From assembly GCA_934120045.1 (NCBI GenBank), contig CAKOTF010000003.1, positions 124,001 through 188,000 on the forward strand: 64,000 bases of DNA, in the 5' to 3' direction. Under the pieces are notes generated by a model, which was given only the letters and a program-made list of their open reading frames with translations, searched no databases and was not told the DNA's origin. Position 1 is the stretch's first letter; the number at the start of each line of letters is the position of its first letter. Source of the stretch: an uncultured Clostridia bacterium (lineage in GTDB: Bacteria; Bacillota; Clostridia; TANB77; CAG-508). The position numbers were made by a program, and so were the translations under genes. Of the stretch, positions 63,901-64,000 are shown in pieces.

Positions 63901-64000
63901 ACACAGAATGTGATGATTCAGTTCTAGATTCAACATATGTAGATGTTTATGTTGATGGAGAAATAGCTTCAAATATAACCAAAACAATAACAGATAAAAC
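48927..64000 (+). CDS. Giant BspA-like LRR/Ig surface protein (partial)
   Basis: One frame stays open from ATG 48927 to the window end: 5,024 complete codons and no stop. GGAGG (48914-48918) lies 8 nt upstream; an in-frame ATG at 48912 overlaps it and is less likely. The basic N-terminus and hydrophobic stretch (VIILAMITIIFIGVYL, about residues 13-28) form a signal peptide or anchor without a lipobox. Next comes a roughly 200-residue domain, then six arrays of 23-24-residue DUF285 repeats (consensus FDTSxVTDMSxMFxxCxxL), alternating with runs of Ig-like modules headed by VDF/VDV..KP. Related BspA proteins bind host or matrix components; that role is inferred. The C-terminus and cell-wall anchor lie outside the window. 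Confidence 0.93.
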   Translation, partial: MRRDTRFRKKVKNVIILAMITIIFIGVYLNINNSRAKETIKIEANVSDSISATNVQQIVLEATKNDLGNYEIILPEYVNNLKTVQYINESNNTIQDNKIILSTDEINNKKISLKAEFDQKNVTKDTENVVLYNQKINLNDKGISVDGYMPLKSEVNITQTGSDMILKVLYSDNNGEKITYIPSEYEQTLKITLNKKMYRVEQSLISSTDAEYIVVEQSNSELVINNISSNTIDITNEEVPTIISSQYNGEDNKYYFAGGPIANSQIESIKFVTNPKEVLGTKWDASENGDNSVIAGYIDSNGNELYEIYVASNSDKTTKVYTPEDASYMFYECSNLTTIDIQNLGTSKTINMNSMFAMCTNITTLELQNFDTSNVEDMENMFFGCENLETLDISNFITAKVTIMSNMFQNCKKLTELNLESFDTSKVIDMNSMFNGCESLTILNLNNFNTTEVTDMSWMFYNCKNITTLDISNFDTSNVIDMSAMFSTCENLTTLNISNFNTTEVTSMNAMFSDCKKLQILNISNFNISKVEDMSFMFSGCNKLSELDLGKQFTKIANENEGIFDGLEENQLVIKVPSAIYAGENEIKLNNGSTDIITFLDNVKVECKYKIEWKKVSSSVDIAQKQIDVVLQAEGVNTTYDSAKILTDEISKYLQLYIDEKIVDNVTVTIENQEVKNGKLQCTLKIKNEGIKDGEGIALIIKEDSAIDKYGNGNLEIKLIIAEPLPIMQNTQYNGDDNKYYFAGGTIENSKIESIKFVASKEEVLGTQWDASENGNNSVIAGYVDSNNNGLYEIYVASNSEKTTKVYMPEDASYMFYEGNNLTTIDLQNINTSKTINMNSMFATCNNITTLDLSNFDTSEVTDMENMFYKNEKLRTLNISSFNTSKVTTMSNMFSNCTSLAELDLNNFNTSKVTDMNSMFFECRNLTTLNVSNFDTVETTDMSWMFYNCNNLTTLDLSSFNVNKVVDMSSIFSKCSNLETLDLGKQFTQIPSEYENMFDGIGSNKTLIIYVPETIYSGEKEIRLNNTSEEKIQVSNNVTINCKYRIDFKEVSKTINAGQKQIDLVLQAEGVNTTYNLTKLTSENLEDYIEIYANGVKRNDVTLTLVKQEVISGNLQCTLKINYGNIQEDEGTKLVIKRETVQDEYGNGNLEYELALIEPTPIIKNTQYNGSNNKYYFAGGTIENSKIESIKFVSSKEAVIGTKWDASENGDNSVIAGYIDSNNNGLYEIYIASNSVKTTKVYTPEDVSYMFYSCNNLTTIDVQNLDTSKTINMNSMFAICNNVTTLNLSSFDTSKVIDMENMFYKNEKLVTLDISSFNTSEVTTMSNMFSNCTSLTKLDLNNFDTSKVTDMNSMFFECRNLATLNISNFNTPQVTDMSYMFYNNQKLTTINVSNFNTSNTVYMGAMFSGCSAITTLDISNFDISKVEDMSSMFRRCSNLTTLDLGKKFTQIASEYEDMFDGIGSNTTLVIKVPEAIYSGEKEIRLNNTSEEKIQFPNNVTIDCKYRIDWKKISSTINTEQKQIELILQAEGINTTYSSNKLTNSNLEKYFEIYVDREKTTDINISINNQEVINNKLQCTLTLGFENAVESGEVSILIKRGTTQDQYENSNLEQKIIVDSVDFIKPSIKYTYSKSDIDKDNKTLTINFTATDKNLDTAASVLQKSDLSLAIYNYDSNGKGYWENVDILDANNTFTQNINGKEIDYVLTIKTLPIDIVEKYAGRSGYVTLTIPKDKIVDTFGNKNDAKTITVGINEPTGNGNNQIVDVINPIWTASNMTFDNQQGKITFKLIGTDKYFKESTLTSNKIKTFIGKDEITGTIDMNIAKTSDLTEKRDEVNTVYGIEYLVTISNVKSLYEGNLKLIINSATLEDLYGNFSKETEISSLGIVDFKKPSITKISSEVDKTAKTEKIVFEVRDNYFKASTLNKNDIKIFVDEEDTGSELTKELSEKEILDENGKKIGIKYTLLISGFEQRKNVNNKNYKNWSGTVRIEVPAEKISDEYGNYNDNTSIDGDFVDVIKPSITYKYLTTDIQGANDSVKIVFDITDKYYSLDELKLEDLAIKMMVDDERYDILTNKKVGISFSSEDITNTINITKENGVQKDQLNQVVGKRYTLILSNLSKLMTNDNRPTLDYSGFLSISIPKDKIQDTSENKNIAQTITVGTSIDGNETNGGSVIVDTVKPIWKVTENNKQVDSENTSEIVLQGTDTYYLRNTLTTGRYNATEIMDKIKIYVDGIQTSNGITIEIGNEKALKENRTIDGKTEEVQYGVEYNVKISGYDSNAKFIRIEMQEGTLVDKSGNLNNKTQLAVLNTLKSAVIDKDSSGVVKETSKFLGGNIKRNQIEKIKIVTSLSEVKGTTWDVSSSGDNSILAGYIDEDNNGKYEVYIGSDFNIFGNTDSSWLFAQMTNLKIIEGLNNLYTINVKDMSHMFDGNKVLSGLQLSNNFNTKSVTNMSHMFEKCEIISELDLGPNFDTTNVKNMQYMFAGNSNLTSLDLKEKFVTNNVTDISHMFDGNIKMSSIIGINKFNTSNVTNMSGLFKNCNNIPKIDLGNNFDTTNVTNMDEMFFNCTNISEIDLGIAFNRIAESHTNFTTNCGTNSTKIYVGEAIYSNEHKFRLNNSSSETIEYNIGTIICKYQIKISKISSSVNANDGTLTVKLKATGYNTTYSLNSLDESKIGVYVNNEKADSINKTVNATEVSDGIEYTIVLSNFEQSTFQNNKTYKEWSGNVSLKIAEGVASDKYGHRNLETEIKDDEKDRNTENFMFADFIKPSIIYRSANTEIDAENKVVTMKFDVRDKYYVSSNINLSDIIMKIYNEASDKQDKWEQAKINNIISYEEYVNNTLKEKGYEGVTLDDMDAETIEKFENGILTEDYYHQNIETKFNTLSFEADQDGCGGTYTLQIKNLEQEMGELYKNYSGYISFIIPEGKILDKSGNKNISKTITLGINDPKIDENEQPIIVDVVNPTLKIENTNIDKTKGEVTLDIVGTDKYYLENTLTLDKIHLFVDDEETEKIQKQFIINNGETTENANSYAIPLYENREGKQVQYGVKYHLKLSRISLDNDQNNEETENGKIDMTIDEGVIKDKSGNINSESKFEICDIDTISPKVNKISSSIDKVNKTAEIKFSITDKHIIEPNISNNYRIYIDEEDITDSVNQQIEKEQIIKTNSLGKEKFIGYNYTITLSNFEQKRKTNGKNYKDWSGTLRLEIAEGTAVDEYGNKNKTTSIFGEFVDFTKPYISYKYSENDIDRNRDIVKLVFDVTDKYYDARDLTLDDLLIKIKVDDKRFDILNNDNVNVNLESKEIRETINKTINGKVEINKENQLVGKEYTLTISNLSKAIKGEDRKTLDYSGILSVLINDVEKDTSENINNKTTLTVGVSIIGTNETNGEEVIVDTVKPIWEKQENAITNIDENTLSSIAIKGTDTYYSRNTLSDGEYSATQLSDKIKVFVDNQETTSGITINIKQEEALEENRENLETYEINRVQYGVVLRIEVKGFSKLADQVKIKVMAGTLLDSSENANIDTEFIMYNCLKETNKDILFNESTNSFEDNGFLGNTSVKRNKIEKITFVNSIDQVKGTTWNASSNGDSSIIAGYEDSDSNGYYEIYIGSNENIYGNINSSYLFAGMENLKNIVDMNNLYMTNIINIDSLFFGDKKLQNIELGTNFKTNNVTNMDNLFRDCETLNEIKLNSEFNTLKVTTMKNMFRNCKNVETLSLGTEFDTTNVTNMSNMFNGLEKIRNINLENKFNTINVTNMEYMFANCKKLKGINFTEKFNTSNVENMRYMFYNCNSSEYINFGENFNTEKVKDMSYMFAENNTLSSIQLPNEFNTKSVVNMNGMFYNCNNADEINLGSKFYTIKANNMNNMFEKCSKLVALDLGPAFTNIANSNANMLKDCGKSANSTIYCGEAIYGDVKNLRLNSSSSVQVNYLIGRIECKYRIEWSKVSSILDKENKKLIVTIKAEGINTIYKEGTATLTERNMHVYVDGELADDGINVVKTLNSGENITGGVQYILTIENFEQQSKQTEKKYYEWSGNVSVQIDRGIAFDEYGNGNLMNEIKDEQVTENTDGKMFVDFIKPEITYKYSKADINYDDKTLEVVLKVYDKYIGRSELTTDDITAQIYNEETKKYDTIENVLATINTKYTDNELEIRYQITNLSREFIEKYANYSGYISIIVPENKIFDMSGNGNIQKIITIGINNPDNTGENVIVDVVDPVWHIENVRTFNKNKGETTEDSYVLVDLIGTDKYLSKSILSENDLSIAIDGEIVSTISKKLVENTNGKKYEEMYETIDGTKKLYGVKYTLKLSNFEAGEEVTDREFAEWSGSTTIMVEPGCLEDISKNTNKQTSLGIGIVDFIRPEFVQQDLTSTDIMLDKIKKTQTIKLSAYDKFMLPPTDKELEKIRNSIIVYVDSEIDRNVTKKLEYIENKYVLTLSNFKDGGNVKIQIPENVTTDKYGNGNKESIIKVVVDEISPTINYEYSKDETNKEEKKYTMEFSVYDRHYNDSSRITLNNLNTIRMGKYDLKNLSQLSQINLALETDEENDKVFKMINGEKVLVGRKYRLVISNIDKENGIEYTGAVTIVISANSVLDKYTNGNIATTITSGVYTDENGNKTPEEIVDVVSPVIKTANLKIRNETMTITFEVKDSSGINEATSKLIDSETRNIDLSLISLIVGDNTQKLSAKMIGNVEDIVNEENKNIGFTFTIEMPKVQDIDNAYLLFPQGIVEDTKGNQNNLTKIVLSTKLLAVGNETGPNSGFLGNTNIKRKDIQSVEFVNNVIIPVELQGTKWDVSQSQDGSITAWYRETENGKYEVYIGSEFEINANTDSSYLFANIGSNCTEGNIIRNLKALNTSNTTNMSHMFENFGNSSMTKLELGEKFDISKVTDMTKMFYNCGKDGMLELDLGPQFANIPDKHDDIITNCGKKDGVIYVGEAIYSDSTNLRLNGASNTKIKYNMGRIECKYRTEWSKISTTIDENNKKLIVVVEASGINTECDDSVLDSTYVDVYVDGEIASNITKTITDK
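49662..53789 (+). repeat. Tandem LRR modules 1-3 of the giant protein
   Basis: Three units begin with the same landmark (QYNG..NKYYFAGG) at 49662, 51120 and 52425, with spacings of 1,458 and 1,305 nt. Each has a header (IESIKFV, GTKWDASENG, NSVIAGYIDSN), seven to nine DUF285 repeats with one Cys each after MF, a closing LDLGKQFT element and a roughly 130-residue strand-rich spacer. Units 2 and 3 are the most alike, including at DNA level. Confidence 0.88.
53790..55919 (+). repeat. First run of five Ig-like modules
   Basis: Five modules of about 110-170 residues are headed by IKPSIKYTYS (about 53790), VDVINPIW (about 54220), VDFKKPSI (about 54583), VDVIKPSITYKY (about 54970) and VDTVKPIW (about 55456). 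Each has a VY/VDGE-type strand and ends in a DKYGN/DxSGN turn, as in bacterial Ig-like surface domains. Confidence 0.72.
55920..56830 (+). repeat. LRR module 4 of the giant protein
   Basis: The header FLGGNIKRNQIEKIKIV starts at 55920 (residue 2332), followed by GTTWDVSSSGDNSILAGYID. About seven DUF285 repeats follow, with Asn/Phe-rich consensus (NFDTTNVTNM..MF). They end at EIDLGIAF and IYVGEAIYS. Confidence 0.85.
56831..59582 (+). repeat. Second run of Ig-like modules
   Basis: A strand-rich spacer is followed by five modules headed near 57219 (FIKPSIIYRS), 57805 (VDVVNPTL), 58221 (DTISPKVNKI), 58618 (VDFTKPYISYKYS) and 59105 (VDTVKPIW). Order and header types repeat those of the first run. 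Confidence 0.72.
59583..60740 (+). repeat. LRR module 5 of the giant protein
   Basis: The header FLGNTSVKRNKIEKITFV starts at 59583 (residue 3553), followed by GTTWNASSNGDSSIIAGYED. It has the longest array in the window, about ten DUF285 repeats, closed by ALDLGPAFTNI and IYCGEAIYG. Confidence 0.85.
60741..63200 (+). repeat. Third run of Ig-like modules
   Basis: Five modules are headed near 61147 (VDFIKPEITYKYS), 61560 (VDVVDPVW), 61990 (VDFIRPEF), 62333 (DEISPTINYEYS) and 62785 (VDVVSPVI), after a roughly 130-residue spacer. This is the third repetition of the five-module order. Confidence 0.72.
63201..64000 (+). repeat. LRR module 6 of the giant protein (start)
   Basis: The header FLGNTNIKRKDIQSVEFV starts at 63201 (residue 4759), followed by GTKWDVSQSQDGSITAWY. 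This array is short (about three repeats) and then passes into the usual strand-rich spacer at the window edge, so a fourth Ig run probably follows. Confidence 0.82.

Noticed and set aside
48881..63987. Numerous reverse-strand ORFs of 60-160 codons under the giant gene
   Set aside because: They are Leu/Ile/Phe-rich translations of the complement of the repeat gene, without ribosome binding sites. They mirror the periodic repeats.
49662..63998. CRISPR-like periodicity of about 70 bp
   Set aside because: The regular spacing comes from 23-24-residue DUF285 repeats in one continuous reading frame. The units vary, and no direct repeat/unique spacer pattern exists.

Overview
The window is about 64 kb of a very AT-rich bacterial chromosome. 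Gene content and style point to a low-GC Firmicute, most likely an uncultured gut clostridium: AGGAGG ribosome binding sites, sigma-A promoters with 17-bp spacers, occasional GTG and TTG starts, a zinc-type S14, a clostridial-style S10-spc cluster and a BspA-like surface protein. No rRNA, CRISPR array or complete insertion sequence is visible. A notable global property is that the 57 genes whose stop codon lies in the window end in TAA (46) or TAG (11) and never in TGA.

Layout. Positions 1-8.3 kb carry the tail of an unknown gene, an FtsK/SpoIIIE translocase, a 508-residue unknown protein, a beta-CASP metallo-beta-lactamase ribonuclease-like protein, a GH15 glycosidase and a 55-residue small ORF. 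A reverse-strand gene of foreign base composition follows (8.4-9.6 kb). At 9.8-20 kb lie a DUF975 membrane protein, ruvB, tRNA-Gly(TCC), rpsF-ssb-rpsR, dnaE, a TGS/uridine-kinase-like nucleoside kinase, an RNHCP protein, rpmB and trmL. A three-gene reverse-strand toxin-antitoxin-like operon follows at 20.0-20.8 kb.

From 20.9 to 32.5 kb runs the S10-spc ribosomal protein cluster. It has a strong promoter and a 300-nt structured leader, then rpsJ to secY and rpmF. It contains an unfamiliar 80-codon ORF between rplW and rplB, lacks rpmD (L30), and is not continued after secY by the usual adk-map-infA-rpsM-rpoA block. From 32.5 to 46.4 kb come pyk, der, plsY-gpsA, a zinc-ribbon protein, dtd, a dihydrodipicolinate-reductase-like dehydrogenase, an orphan phage-type DUF1064 gene, an acyl-CoA ligase, the RNase P RNA and a heterodimeric ABC exporter. 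uvrB lies on the reverse strand at 46.8-48.8 kb.

From 48.9 kb to the window end a single reading frame stays open for more than 5,024 codons. It encodes a giant secreted or membrane-anchored protein of BspA-like DUF285 leucine-rich repeats and Ig-like modules. Its second half is built as a higher-order repeat of about 1,200 residues, each one LRR array followed by five Ig-like modules.

Three scattered single-gene units (8.4, 39.6 and 46.5 kb) have markedly higher GC and alien codon choice (CGG, CGC, GGC, CTG). Each nevertheless has an AT-rich consensus promoter, a good ribosome binding site and a neat terminator. Together with the giant protein, the absence of TGA stops and several structured leaders, these are the most unusual parts of the window.
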